Assembly: GCA_030549495.1 (NCBI GenBank)
Contig: JAUIRK010000902.1
Span: 127,001 to 191,000 of the forward strand
Direction of reading: 5' to 3'
Source of the DNA: Nectonema munidae
Lineage: Eukaryota; Nematomorpha; Nectonematoida; Nectonematidae
DNA: 64,000 bases
Under the pieces are notes generated by a model. That model had not been told where the DNA came from. It ran no database searches and saw only the letters and a program-made list of their open reading frames with translations. Position numbers and translations under genes: made by a program. Positions 48,261 to 60,506 of this stretch are shown in pieces. Each line of letters begins with the position of its first letter. Positions within the stretch are counted from its first letter, which is position 1.

Positions 48261-48266
48261 TACGTT

Positions 48267-48364
48267 AAATAAGAAGAAGAAGAAGAAGAAAAAAATTTAT
48301 TAAAATATTTTTTAGAAAAAAAAAATATATTATATCTATATAATTATTTTTCCTTATAAAAGGG

Positions 48365-48408
<44 letters not shown>

Positions 48409-48409
48409 A

Positions 48410-48470
<61 letters not shown>
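48267..48470 (-). repeat. LINE-like tail with long A tracts
   Basis: (GAA)n at 48270-48289 followed by AAATTTATT reads on the minus strand as AATAAATTT(CTT)n, like the other LINE tails here. Then come two A tracts at 48370-48406 and 48415-48469, together about 90 A, split by TTATTTTT. Confidence 0.55.
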
Positions 48471-48471
<1 letters not shown>

Positions 48472-48789
48472 AATAACAAACGCTAAACTAAATTAGTAAA
48501 AATTACCTGTATATATAAAAATAAAAATTAGCAATTTTAAATTTGAGCTAAAAATTATAAAACATGTCATTCTGTGTATGTGAAATTTTTTATTTTAGTC
48601 AGCGCATGGAAAGTATTTATATATTTTATACAATAAATATGAAATTAAAAAGTCTAAATTTTGAAAATATTTAATTTTTTGCTGTCTGACATATGTTTGA
48701 CTTAATTGATGATGTTAAATATTAAGGCAGAAAGCTAATAATTTTTTGTTCATCAAAGCTTATCAGCAAAATTATTAACTCTGTGTGTG

Positions 48790-50690
48790 AATTTGCTTGT
48801 ATTTCTATCCTTAGCAATAATCGGGAAATTTTTATTCATAATTTTTAAAGACTTCCGAACCAGCTTTCTGATAATATTGACTTGTTTTTATCTTGGTTTG
48901 ATAAATATCTTTCCAAAATTCATAATCCATCTACTAATTTAATTGTCGGTGACATTAATTTCAACTTATTAACTTAATTCATAACACTACAACTTCTGTT
49001 TTTCTCAACATTTCTTTTATTTAATTTTTTCCCTCAATTTTCTTTATTTTCCGCCCGTATTCTAACACTTCTCTTTACAACATCTTCATTCCTTCTAATA
49101 TTCAGGGACATGATTTCTTTGTAATTGAAACACCTATCTCTGAACATTTTTCTATTATATCCACATTTAAATTTTCATATGGTTTATTCATTTTCATGGT
49201 TGAATTTTTCCATGTCATTTAATAATAATCTTCCTGTAGATTTATTACAAAACATTATTAATAAAATTGCTTTTTCCAAATCACTTTCGACTACTATTAT
49301 TCCTTTTAAAAATAAATCAAAACTACTGAATTGATTGATTTGATTAAGCAAAGAGATCTTCTTCATAGGAAAATGAAAAAAGAACACTTCTAATTTATTG
49401 CTTAAAAAAGTTAATTTTTTTTAAGTAATAAAATAAAATATAATATTAAAAATGCGAATAAAAATAGTTTGAGAAAATTCTCTCTGAAAATCAAAATGAT
49501 ATAAAAAGCCTGTAGAAATTATTAATGATTGCGTTAAAGCCAAGAAATTTTTACCAATTCCCTTTGTATTGCTGAAACTATCATTCCAGATGACATCGAA
49601 ATAGCGAATTGTTTTAATAATTATTTTAATCTTAACGTTAATGCCTTTTCTACTAATGAGGAATATTTAAAGTATATTCAACTTTAACAATCAACTTTTA
49701 ACTTTCATCGCATCAGTATGAATCATATATTGTTTGTTATTGATGCTCTTAAAAATAGCAAGTGTGAAGATTTTTATGGTGCAACTCTATTTGATATAAA
49801 GTTGCTTAAGAATCAACTTGCTAATTCATTAATGATTAGCTTTAATTTATGTAATTCCAGGTACTTCTTTCCTCAATGTTTGAAGTTTTTAAAGATCTTG
49901 CCTGCTCATAAAAAGTGTGACTTGTTTAAAAATTACCATCCCATCTCGATCATCCTAACCATTTCTAATGTTTTCAAAAAATTGATTTATAAATAAATAC
50001 CTGTTTATTTTGCTAAAAATCGCATGCTTTACCCTCTCCATTTTGGTTTAACAAAAATTATTTCACTGAGGTAATGCCCTTTTATTTTATTGATAAGATT
50101 ATTGATGCCTAAGAAAACAAAAACCAAATTCTCTCTTTTTTTATATACCTGTCTAAAGCCTTCGACTCTCTTCAACATACTATTATTATAAATAATAATT
50201 GAATGCTAATGGATTTTCTCTTTCTGTTTTCCCCCTTTTCTATAAAACTCTCATAAAGCCTATTTTGAAGTATGGTAACATCGTAGCGATTTCCTTATCA
50301 TATTTATGATGCTGTAAACATTGAAAGGGCCAAAAGAACCAAAAATATTCTTGGATTAAAAGAACTGGATTATAAGGAAAGACTAAACAAAATAAATTTG
50401 CCTTCCATGATGTACAGATTCAAAAGAAGGGACATGATTAAATTGTAAATGGGAACTTCAAGATAAATTCTAAAATTTTACCTGACTACTCTAAGAGAAC
50501 GCAAAGATTGCATGCATATACGTTTCAAAAGTCTCATAGCAAAAAGTCATATATAAAAAGTTTTTTCTCTCAAACTATGATCAACGATTGGAACTCTTTG
50601 CCTGATTATATTGTTCAATTTTCTTCCTTAAATTTTTCAAGAATATACTAGATGGCTTTTGGAAGGAAAAAATGTTTAATCACTTTTAAT
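48790..50690 (+). pseudogene. CR1/Jockey-like LINE relic, heavily degraded
   Basis: Plus-strand frames show an endonuclease trace (LFLSWFDKYLSKIHNPSTN, LIVGDINFNLL) near 48880-48975. Reverse transcriptase traces follow: FKILPAHKKCDLFKNYHPIS near 49890-49950, and YLSKAFDSLQHTIIIN with the catalytic Asp near 50140-50190. The C-terminal region near 50255-50660 reads NILGLKELDYKERLNKINLP and FSQTMINDWNSLPDYIVQFS. The YADD region is deleted. Many stops and frameshifts make it clearly older than the LINE at 18.7-20.7 kb. Confidence 0.8.
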
Positions 50691-50999
50691 ACGTTATATA
50701 CTTGATTTTTTTCCATCTGCACTTTAAGATATGATAATGATCTATGTTGCGATATTTTATAAGCTTTTTTTTTTTTACCTTTTTTTGCTAATAAAATTAT
50801 GTTATATTAAATTGAAAAATTAAAAATTATTTTTACCTTCTCTGTAAATATTTTAAGTTTTTCTTTTTTATTATATAAAATGTATATATTGTTTGCTTGT
50901 TCAACCTAATAAAAAAAATTCACTTTTATACAATTTAAAGTAATGTTTTTACTTATCTGTGTAAGGCTTCATAACAAAATTTTTAGAACAAGAAGAAAC

Positions 51000-51440
51000 A
51001 GCCAAAAGTGGATTTTTGAAGAAATGAAATCAGAAAATCCTCAACAAATATTTCGCCAAATAAATAAAAATTCATCGAGTCTTGTGCAAAAATTCATGGA
51101 AATATTTGGCAGTTTTTAAGAATTTGTTTGTACAACAGAAAAAGATGCGGCTACATCTAAAGAAATTTTGAATCAAAATAAGCAAGAGTTTGAAATTTAT
51201 TTGACAGAAGCATTGGTGCCGAGAAAGGAAAATCCTTTACATTGGTGGGAAATGAATAAAAACAAATTTCCTAGACTTAAAAATTTTTTCATAAATATTT
51301 AAAATTCCACCAATTTCTGTCACTTCTGAAATTCTTTTTACTCCAGTAAGTTTAATTTACATCGAAAATCTTAATAAACTGAAAGCAGAAAGTGTTGCTA
51401 AGCTTTCGTTTATCATAAAAATAAAAGGTTTTTAAAAATG
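51000..51440 (+). pseudogene. hAT transposase C-terminal relic
   Basis: Frames read EIYLTEALVPRKENPLHWWE and MNKNKFPRLKNF, then after breaks IPPISVTSEILFTPVSLIYI and NLNKLKAESVAKLSFIIKIK. This matches the hAT dimerisation domain of ZBED1-like transposases (LxEPLIPRxxxPLxWWxxNxxxFPxL ... IPATSVPSERLFS ... RLxPENVxKLxFL), with the family's SERLFS changed to SEILFT. Only the C-terminus remains, with several stops. Confidence 0.75.
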
Positions 51441-51639
51441 TATCGTGATTAGTGTTTGTTTTGTTTTAAACAACACATTCATAATTTGTTGTCAAATTTA
51501 AATAAATGCAACACGATTATAATTTTCTTTAAAATTAATAGTCAGGAAATGAAATTTTACGCTCATATTGCATTATAATTCACAAAATGCAACAATATTC
51601 TTGGCACCAGTTCTTTTAGTTGTTGCCTTTTTATTTCCA

Positions 51640-52001
51640 AAGAAATGTTGTGTCTTCCACAAACGATAGCCAAGCAATATTCTCTCTTTTAACCATCTTT
51701 CTAACAAATGCAGCATCTTTGACAAGAAAGTGGATTTGTGGAAAATCGAATACCCCTACTTTAATTTTCTCATATAACAAAAGTGAAAAATTAAAATCTT
51801 AGATGTTGAAAGCAATCATTAATAATGCTCAGCGCCTTTACAAATTGTTTCATTTTGTACCAAATTCTTTGGTGGAAAAAAGATTTTCTCTCTTGGCACG
51901 ATAGGATCATTTGCAATGTTTTGCATACCTACTTTAAGAGTCTCTCGAATAGGGTATTCCTTGCGTATCAAGTTTTGATCTCTGGCTCGACTTTTCCACA
52001 T
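51640..52001 (-). pseudogene. Orphan mobile-element protein, central fragment
   Basis: Minus-strand frames read DPIVPREKIFFPP, then after a shift YKMKQFVKALSIINDCFQHL, VGVFDFPQIHFLVKDAAFVR and ENIAWLSFVEDTTF, then FFGNKKATTKRTG in another frame. The order (LPPLHIKLGLMKxFVKAL, GPQIRxLxxD, AWxSFxxVxxxFLGN) is that of an uncharacterised, highly repeated invertebrate protein family that I recall in element-rich genomes. It may belong with the family seen at 4276-4840. At least two frameshifts and a stop are visible. The function is unknown. Confidence 0.5.
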
Positions 52002-52003
52002 GC

Positions 52004-52320
52004 AGAGAGAGAGAGAGAAAGTTTATTGAAAATACAAACAATTAAAAAATGAGAATGCTTGCAAAATAACATCGAGAAGAAAAAATATATAGATATATAT
52101 ACATTTTTTTTAATTTATTTTATAGGTAAATTGAATTAAGAGATACAAAAGAGCAATTTAACATAAAATAGAACAAACAAGATATAAATTTATTTTTATA
52201 TATATTCTCCATGTTGAGACATATAAAATTATTAGAAAAAAAATGAAAGTATAAACAAAATTGTGCAATACAAAAAGGCCAGGAGCCGCTTTTATGTTGT
52301 TGCACTACGATCAGAAACAA
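52004..52320 (-). repeat. Inverted relatives of Tigger sequence joined to a LINE tail
   Basis: 52004-52086 is the reverse complement, nearly exact, of 56271-56350 in the Tigger element, including its CT repeat. 52117-52144 is an exact 28-bp inverse of 53397-53424 near the Tigger left end. Beyond it, AAAAAGGCCAGGAGCCGCTT at 52273-52292 is the LINE tail motif also seen at 45650. Confidence 0.7.
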
Positions 52321-53364
52321 TACAAAATTTTAACATTACAAACAATACTTTGAAAATAAAAGAAATTACAACAAAACATTAATCAAGACATAAAATATCC
52401 AAGTTTTAAGTTACCAGTCTTATTAAATGTTAAATACAAAACAATTATTTATTACACATTGTACTTCATAATTTTTAGTATACGTTTCTTTTACTTTTTT
52501 TTTAAATTGACTAATACTTAGACTTAATAAATCGATTAGATAAAAATTATTGTCCCAAAATTCAGACAACCTGTATTTTATTGTTTTTTGTAGGACCTCT
52601 CAGTTGACACAGGAAGGAAATTAACCATTTTATTGGCATTCTCTTAAATGAACAGAATGTCCAAATGGGGAGGTTGACATAAAAAATCACTCATATTTTA
52701 AGAAAATCTAAATATTATTTAAATATATTTCAATTGCATATTGAAAAAATATAAAGCATGTATCAAAATATGACCATCATTCAAGAAACCAAAGTGTGGT
52801 TAAAGGGAACTGATTACATAAGATACATTTTTTGAAAATTTTTCTGCTTGAGTAATCAAGATTTTCATTCAAAATTGATAGAGTGAAAAACTATCGTCTT
52901 AAATTACTTCCAATGGTTGATGTGCTTGAAGTGAAGTATATGTAACCACGGTCGATGCTAGAAATTACGAGGCCCAATTAGCCCTTATTCTTCAAGAGTA
53001 AAAACTTTTGTATGGAGTCTTTTGTGTAATATGTTTGTTTATCCTTAAAGAAGAAATAAAAGAACAGTTAATTTTTTACCAAAAGTTTGATAGGCAACAT
53101 GAAATTTTATTTTAAATACCAAAAAAAGGGCAAGTACACACATTTTTAGAAAAAAAATTTTCTAGCTTTATTATCTTAAAGAGAGCATAAAAAATATTAA
53201 AAATGTATATTGTATGCATGAAATGAGTTAAATAATAAAAGAAATAAGATTTTTTCCTAAAATAGGCCTAAAACCGCACAAGGATGTAACCTAGAGTATT
53301 ATAATTGTGGGCAAAATTGTTACTTAAAAAATTTCCTTAAAAACTAGACCAAGAAACCATAATA
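52321..53364. other. AT-rich spacer
   Basis: No gene or array recognised. Confidence 0.5.
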
Positions 53365-54681
53365 TACTTGGCAGTATAAGTCAACCCCGCTTTTTAATCT
53401 CTTAATTCAATTTACCTATAAAATAACCTCTTATATCGACCACTCTATAAATCCACCACCTTTCAAAATCGAACCATTTTTTACAGAACGGTTTTTCTTA
53501 TATTGTTTTTGTGTCAATAATATTCTCTAATTGGACCACCTCTCTATTCCGTACAGCGACCAGTTAAAACTGTCCGAATAAAACTTTTAACCTCTTTATA
53601 ACGACCATTTGGTATCATTTACCAACGAAACAAAGTAATACGTATGAGAAGAAACACATGCTTGCTCATACTTTAGAGTTTAGACGATATCAATGAGAAA
53701 TGGTATCTTTCTTATAGACGTTGTTGTAAGTGTGTACGTCAAACAAGCAAGCAACTCTAACATGTGTATAGTGAGTACTGTTTGTGCTTTATAACGAAAC
53801 ATCGTGAAAGCAGTGCTCTGCAAAAGAAAGAACCAGTTGTCAAGAAAAATACGCACTTTTATATTTTGTTCTATTCTGTGTATATCGCGTTTCTCATTTC
53901 AAGTTGGTAACTGTTTCCATTAAAATTTTGTTTTATTTTTAGTTTTGCTAAAGAGTCAAGCACTTTATCATTGCAGTGTTTATTATAATTTTATCTGATT
54001 TATTTTTGGTTTCGTTTCTCTAATTTAATCTACTTTTAATGGTAATTATACTCGATATAATCGAGTTGCAACATGGGAAATAAGATAAGTAAAACACTTA
54101 GATTAGAATAAATTAGACTTTATATTTTGAAAGTTTAAAAAAACTTTGTTTGTTATAAATTCACTCCATCCTTCACCGCCACTATTGGGTCTCATGGTCG
54201 TTTATCGAAGATAATAAAAAAGTGCTTAATTAAATACTTGCTGAGTTTTCATGTGTTAAGTATAGTGTAAAACATAGGGTTATACTAATGAAGAAGGAAT
54301 TTTTTTGTTTTGTCAATGCATTTATGGGATGTAGGATACCAAGGGACAGTGTTTCAGCACACTACAATTGGAGTATTCGAGAGTGGTGCAAAGCGAGAGA
54401 GCATTGTTTTAAAAATTCAATTAGAGTGTGATTGTGCATTATATAACAAAGTTTAGGGAAAGGCCTAATTGAGTGTATTTTAAATAATGTTCTAAATCTA
54501 TTTAAAAGATTTATTTGATAGGGAAATAATTGATATATACATTCTTAATATTGAGTATATAAAATTCATAATTATGTAGTCGTGAAAGCTGTAAGGTAAT
54601 ATGTTTAGTTGCGTTTTTAAGATTAACGGTTATAAACTTTCATTTTTGTATAATAATTTTCATACATTTAGATTTAAAACA

Positions 54682-56255
54682 ATGAATAAGAAACATAAAG
54701 AGCTTTCTTTAAAAGAAAAAGTTGAATTAATCAAATATAGCAACAACAAAAGTCAAAGACAACTTTCTGAAATTTTTAAAATTGGAAAAACAACAGTACA
54801 AAATATTTTAAAAAGAAAGAATGAATACATAGAGTATTTTGAAAATGACATTAACTCAAATAGAAAAAGAGTTTCATGCGCAAATGGTAACGACGAAATT
54901 GATAGAGTTATTTGGTTATGGTTTCAGAAAGCGCGTTCAAGCAATATACCTGTTTCGGGATCACTAATTCAGGAAAAAGCTCTAATGGTAGCTAAAAAAT
55001 TAAATTTAAAAGAGTTTAAAGCTTCTAATGGTTGGCTGTCTAAATTTTGTAATCGTCATAACATAAAATTACCTAAAATTTGTGGTAAAAAAGCTGACGT
55101 TGATATCAAGACTGTACAAGATTGGAAAAGTAAACTACCAAGCATCATTCAAGATTATGAAAAAAATATATTTACAACATGGATGAATTTGGGTTATTCT
55201 ATCGCGCTCTGCCAGACAAAACTCTTACAATAAAAGGAAATGATTGCAAAGGAGGCAAGAAATCAAAAGAACGATTAACTGTTCTATTATGTGTTAATAT
55301 GGTTGGTGAATTTGAACGTGTTCTTGTGATTGGTAAAGTAGCTAAACCACCCTGTTTTCGAAATTTAAATCCGGAAAGCTTATCAGTGGAATGGAAATAT
55401 AATTCTAAAGCTTGGATGACTTGTAAAATTTTTAATGAATGGATAATCAAATTCAATAAACGTATGGAAAGACAACAACGTAAAGTTATATTATTTCTGG
55501 ATAACGCTACTGCCCATAATAAAGATTTGCCTAATTTAGATAAGGTCAAAATAGTTTTTATCCCTGCCAACACAACTCCTGTGCTTCAACCTTTGGATCA
55601 GGTATAATTTCCCACATTAAAAGAAATTATAGGAAAAAATTTTTACATACGATTTTGAACAGTATGGAGGATGAACAAACGGCTTCAAAGTTAGTAAAAA
55701 TGATAACAGTTTTAGATGCATGTGAATGGGTTAATAAAACTGTTAAAGAATGTGATAAATTAATGGTATTGAAATGCCTTCAAAGATGTGGTTTTGATGA
55801 AGGTGTCTCTCATGAAGTTATTAATCAAGAAGATGACGAGCTTGAAAACATTTTTGAACTTATTCTTCCTGGCATGCAAGAACCTTTTGATAAAATTGAT
55901 GAGTATATTGACGTTGATAATGTTGCACCGGTTATAGAAGAACTTCCCATCGACTGGGGAAAAAAATTTTTCACAAATGTTTTTACTAATCATTCTAATC
56001 TTGAAAGCGACAATGAAACGGAATAAGAAGTGGAAAAAACTCATGAAAATGTGGAAGAAATAAATACAGTCAATATAAAAACCATTAAAGAAGCAATAGA
56101 CAATCAACGACGTGAAACTATTTTGTTTAGAAAAATTTTTTGGAGAAATATATCATATTCTTTCCACGGCTGAAGAAAATTTAGAAAATAAAAGAATACA
56201 TAATGACTGCCGTCTAGTACAGAAAAAAATGACATTCTTCTTGAAAAAAACATGA
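54682..56255 (+). pseudogene. Tigger (CENP-B/DDE_1 family) transposase
   Basis: Start at the ATG at 54682 (MNKKHKELSLKEKVELIKYS), where a CENP-B/Psq helix-turn-helix begins. A second CENP-B-type DNA-binding domain follows (VIWLWFQKARSSNIPVSG, NGWLSKFCNRHNIKLP). The DDD core has NMDEFGLFYRALPD, VILFLDNATAHN and VLQPLDQ. The C-terminus ends CRLVQKKMTFFLKK, as usual for Tigger. Visible lesions are a frameshift near 55170, a one-base loss near 55602, an in-frame TAA near 56024 and a shift near 56130. The 28 codons before 54682 in the same frame lack family similarity. Confidence 0.9.
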
Positions 56256-56333
56256 CTTATTTTATTTCATACTTTTTCTCGATGTTATTTTGCAAACATT
56301 CTCATTTTTTAATTGTTTGTATTTTCAATAAAC

Positions 56334-56365
56334 TTTCTCTCTCTCTCTCTTTCTCTCTCTCTCTC
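56334..56365. repeat. (CT)n in Tigger 3' region
   Basis: TTCAATAAACTT, containing a polyadenylation signal, runs into about 15 CT units with one TT break. Confidence 0.85.
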
Positions 56366-56593
56366 AGCCCCGGTTTTAAAAAGTAAATTGTGCTGAAAAT
56401 TTAATTATTCAAATTAAACGTTGCATATCTAATTTGCTTTAATTGATTATCAAAACTAAAAAAACATTTTATTTATAAAAAAATAGTGTTTGATCAATAT
56501 TTTTAACTTGGTATTTTCTGTTTGGTGTTAAAGTCGGAGTTATTTTTAAAGTCCAAATTAAGGTGCTCAAAGATCGACTTATATTAGTTAGTA

Positions 56594-57288
56594 AAGGGTT
56601 TGTTAGTTAGTTTATTAAATTTCGGATAAATTTGCTAGTTAATTATTATAGTATGTAAATTCAGTAATGGCAGAAATTTTAGACTTCAATCGAAATTTTC
56701 TGACTGGGAAATATCCGCTAGTTAAATGTCCGTTTGTCAAATGTCCAATGCTAAAAATTTGTTACACACATGTTAGGGGCGGCTTTCAGAGAATTCTGGA
56801 CGTAGTTTTGTTTAGCCAATTAATTTAGGTGATGAGATGGCGAAGTTAGTGGAAACCTCTTAGATAAAATGACGAAAGCAATGAGCATTGATTGTGCGTA
56901 TTCTCATTACTTTGAAAGAAAATAGCGTTATATTATATTATTGCATCTACTTATGAATTTGCTCGCCCTATTTTCTTAATTTAAATTCACTTTCTTTACT
57001 CATTAGACATATAACTCTTTCTAACGCCATTGTAAAAGCAGAGCATATAAGTGCATAAATTTAAATATTATTATAAAACTTTCTTTTATATTTCATAAAT
57101 TCAGCATATAATTATTAAATGGCATACTAATAGAAACTTCATTTTTTTAAAATGTTTTTCCTCTAAGAAACTTTCTATATTATTCAGTATAAGTTAATTA
57201 AGCATAAAACAAATGGAATAATTTTTAATCCTCGTAAAAAGTTACTCAAAGTGTAAACAAACACATATTTCTATCTGTTCTTTTGTAG
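56594..57288. other. Spacer with short TCC-motif repeats
   Basis: At 56704-56755 three imperfect units recur: GGAAATATCCGCTA, GTTAAATGTCCGTTT and GTCAAATGTCCAATG. They resemble the motif ends of the foldback at 20964 but have no inverted partner that I can find. No gene. Confidence 0.4.
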
Positions 57289-57330
57289 CTTTTCAAATTG
57301 CTTTTTGAAAATTGGACACCATTTTTTAGT
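57289..57330 (+). CDS. Candidate small host exon (very low confidence)
   Basis: The acceptor TCTGTTCTTTTGTAG is followed by 14 open codons, LFKLLFENWTPFFS, and the donor GTAAGA. The frame stays open past the donor to 57555, so it may also be a chance reading. Confidence 0.2.
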
Positions 57331-57819
57331 GTAAGACACGTCAAGGACCGTTCATGGGTGTCATTTTGCTTTTTACGCACTTTTCCTTACCAACTATTTA
57401 CATTTCCCTCTCAGTGTGTATCAGCTAAATTTGTCTATCTATGCATTTCTGTTCTAAGGATGAAAGGAGAATTTGCAGAACTCTGCTTTTTAATTGTTGC
57501 CCAGAGTGATGAAGCTCTTGCGTTTTCTGTTACCACTTTCCCTAAAGATATTTAAGAGGTTCGTATTTGTGCGTTTACCCATTAAAAATCATTGAAATTT
57601 TAATATCTCTACTTGCTTTCACATGCTTAGAATAAATACAAATATTCATGCTGTCTTTCAATTTCTAGTTGCAAAACAGCTATGTAGAATAAGCTAATGA
57701 TAAAGATTTTTTTACTAGTAGAGTGTCATATTTGGTTTCTTCTCTGTATATTGGTCGTGCTAGCAGTTAAATTCTACATATTTGAGGTTCTTGGTTTATA
57801 TGGTAACAAATTATCATTA

Positions 57820-57895
57820 AAGTTTTGCATCGCTATTTACCAACTATGAATGATAGCTTCTTACTTTTTGAAAAATATAAAAAAGTCTACGTGAC
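57820..57895 (+). repeat. Detached partial copy of the 221-bp repeat
   Basis: GCATCGCTATTTACCAACTA, TGAATGATAGCTTCTTAC and GTCTACGTGACAA match the array at 58446-59145. The GTCTACGTGACAA variant occurs only here and in the last unit. Confidence 0.8.
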
Positions 57896-58445
57896 AAATA
57901 CAAACCTTCTCTACAATTTTATAGTAACAATTTATTAAAATAATGTGTGAAATATACAAAATTTAGTTCATATGTTTCCCTCATCTTCAATTTTCTCTTT
58001 CTTTTTCGACTAGATGTTTAGAAAAGCAAGCATCTTTTTGAGTACACTTTTACATGTTCATCTATATGCATGAAATGTATATGCAATATGCATATTTAAA
58101 AGTACTATATTTAGCTAAATATTTTAGTGGTCTAGTAAGGCTACGGGAGATAAAAAGTATATAATTTAAAAAGTATATGTGGTTATTTAAGTGTTAATTT
58201 ATTAGTTATATACCAGAGAGTTATTTTTAAATATTTAATTTAGCTTAGCTACCAAATTTAGATTCATCTTAGATGAAACTCAAAAATTATTTCATGGGGA
58301 AATGAATGATCACATTTTCAAATTTAAGAAAAAATATTCTCCTTTTTGTAATAATTTTGAATTAATTTTGTTACAAGAGCAATTTGCTAAACTTTTCAAA
58401 TGAAGATTTCATTATATATATTGTTATAATGAGGGAAAATACTTT

Positions 58446-59145
58446 CAAAATCTATGATATTTCGCATGATCATAACACGAAAAAATGGAAAACAATATTT
58501 TTGGTAAATTTCATAAATTTTACAAAACTTTGGATAAAATTCATGCCGAATACAACGGTAATGTTTTTAAACTGAAAAAACATTTAAAAACTAAAAAAGT
58601 TTAGCATCGCTATTTAAAAACGATGTATGATAGCTTCTTACTTTTCAAAAAAATATCAACATAGTTTTCGCAAAATCTATGATATTTCGTAAGATCATAA
58701 CACGAAAAAATGGAAAACAATATTTTTGGTAAATTTCATAAATTTTACAAAACTTTGGATAAAATTCATGCCGAATAAGACGGTAAAGTAAACTGAAAAA
58801 ACATTTAAAAACTAAAAAAGTTTAGCATCGCTATTTACAAACGATGTATGATAGCTTCTTACTTTTCAAAAAAATATCAACATAGTTTTCGCAAAATCTA
58901 TGATATTTCGTATGATCATAACACGAAAAAATGGAAAACAATATTTTTGGTAAATTTCATAAATTTTACAAAACTTTGGATAAAATTCATGCCGAATAAG
59001 ACGGTAAAGTTTTTAAACTGAAAAAACATTTAAAAACTAAAAAAGTTTAGCATCGCTATTTACAAACGATGTATGATAGCTTCTTACTTTTCAAAAAAAT
59101 ATCAACATAGTCTACGTGACAATTTTCGCAAAATCTATGAATTTT
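58446..59145 (+). repeat. 221-bp tandem repeat, about three copies
   Basis: CAAAATCTATGATATTTCG recurs at 58446, 58671 and 58892, and a variant at 59129 (spacing 225, 221, 237). The last interval carries an extra 12-bp CTACGTGACAAT-type block. AT-rich and non-coding. Confidence 0.95.
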
Positions 59146-59251
59146 CGGATGAACATAACCAGAAAAAAATAGAAAAATACTTATGTGATAGATAAGATAT
59201 TTAAAGTCTAAAAATAGAGTAAATATTTCTTATTTTTTTTATATTTTCAAG

Positions 59252-59302
59252 GAAAGTGATTCTCGAAAAAGATCTGTAACTTTCACTAATGACGAAAATG
59301 AG
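59252..59302 (+). CDS. Candidate small host exon
   Basis: A strong acceptor (TTTTATATTTTCAAG) precedes 17 open codons, ESDSRKRSVTFTNDENE, and the donor GTATGA. Its composition is more balanced than the surroundings, and the peptide is charged and protein-like. It is in phase 0 like the exon at 47334-47396. RKRS would suit a basophilic kinase site, but that is speculation. Confidence 0.35.
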
Positions 59303-60110
59303 GTATGACTTCTTTCTATTTATTAAATTTTACCTCCGTGAACATAATTCACTTGTTTGTGATGCCCTTATAGTGCTCATCTTGACTTGCAGAAACAAAT
59401 CGTTGAGAAAACAAGTGTAGTGGTCAAAAGTATATCACAATACTTCATAGTACAATGAAAATATAATCCTTCCATATCATTAACCGTTGTTACCTATATC
59501 CCTGGATGTGTAGTCAGTCAGAGGCATATTCAACGAGGAGGGGCATTAAGCCATAGCCTTTCTTTCTTAAAATGAAGTTTCGATCTTTTATATTTGTTTG
59601 CCTTCCAGTTTATTTGAAATAGTTAATTTTGTAAATAGGAATAGATTAGAAATTCAAGGTATAATACGAATTACCGTTAAAATTCTAACTTCATTAATAA
59701 TAACCAACTAGTTATGGTGATTCTTTTATAATCCCCCACTATAGTTTTTAAAACCAAGACTTTTAGTGTTCACTCATATATCTTATATCGTCTGAATAAG
59801 GAGTCTCTTACCGAAACTGGTCAGGGTATCTTATTTCTTGAAATAAGCTCAATAAATTTTAAAAATTTTACTTCTTTAACAAATTTTTACATGGGTGGTA
59901 ATAACATGAAAAACTTTATTTATTAAAATGTTAAAACAAATAAAATTCCATTATATCTTTAAAAATTTTAGATAGAATATATTTTAGAAAACTATAAATT
60001 ATAACAATGTGGGTATATACATAACATATGTAGATATTAATGAGTACTTATTTATTTATACTTGTATGCAGAATAAAATATTTAATACTTTTTGCAATTC
60101 ATTTTTAAAG

Positions 60111-60161
60111 AAAAGCATTGAAGCAAAAGAAAGAAATTCCATCAATCCCCAATTCTACTCG
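60111..60161 (+). CDS. Candidate small host exon
   Basis: The acceptor TGCAATTCATTTTTAAAG is followed by 17 open codons, KSIEAKERNSINPQFYS, and the strong donor GTAAGC. Phase 0. Confidence 0.3.
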
Positions 60162-60506
60162 GTAAGCTTACACTTTCTCATACTTGCCCAGAATGCCCAA
60201 AACACCCATCCTCTAAAACATTATTTTTGTCCAACAAAGAACATTTGAATCTATTTTTTTGTTTTCTCTACCCTCCAATAAGATAGAGAGAACGAGTGAT
60301 CAAAATCTACAACTTGTTATTTGCCCAGAAAATATTTTGCATAGTGAAGGCTGATCAGCCATGCTTTGCACATTTGACTCTGGAGTCGAAGTCACGATAG
60401 AGAATTGATAGACCAAAATTAACACAACCGCTGTACGGTTTTATCATTTTATTGCTATATAGTATGTATATATTAAGGAATACACTTATGTGTTATTGCT
60501 TTGTAG

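Larger units (their letters stand above)
53367..56591 (+). mobile_element. Tigger/pogo transposon, full length
   Basis: The 3225-bp element is flanked by TA on both sides (53365-53366 and 56592-56593), the pogo target site. The ends are CTTGGCAGTATAAGTC and, from the right, CTAACTAATATAAGTC (11 of 16 matching). The left subterminal region has TATATCGACCACTCTATAAA and similar words, typical of Tigger elements. One transposase gene lies on the plus strand, with a CT repeat in its 3' untranslated part. Confidence 0.8.

Noticed and set aside
56704-56755. Short TCC-motif array as another MULE-like end
   Set aside because: No inverted partner or target duplication could be found nearby.
57298-57555. 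85-codon frame as a stand-alone gene
   Set aside because: No family similarity; part of it is better explained as a possible exon or as chance.
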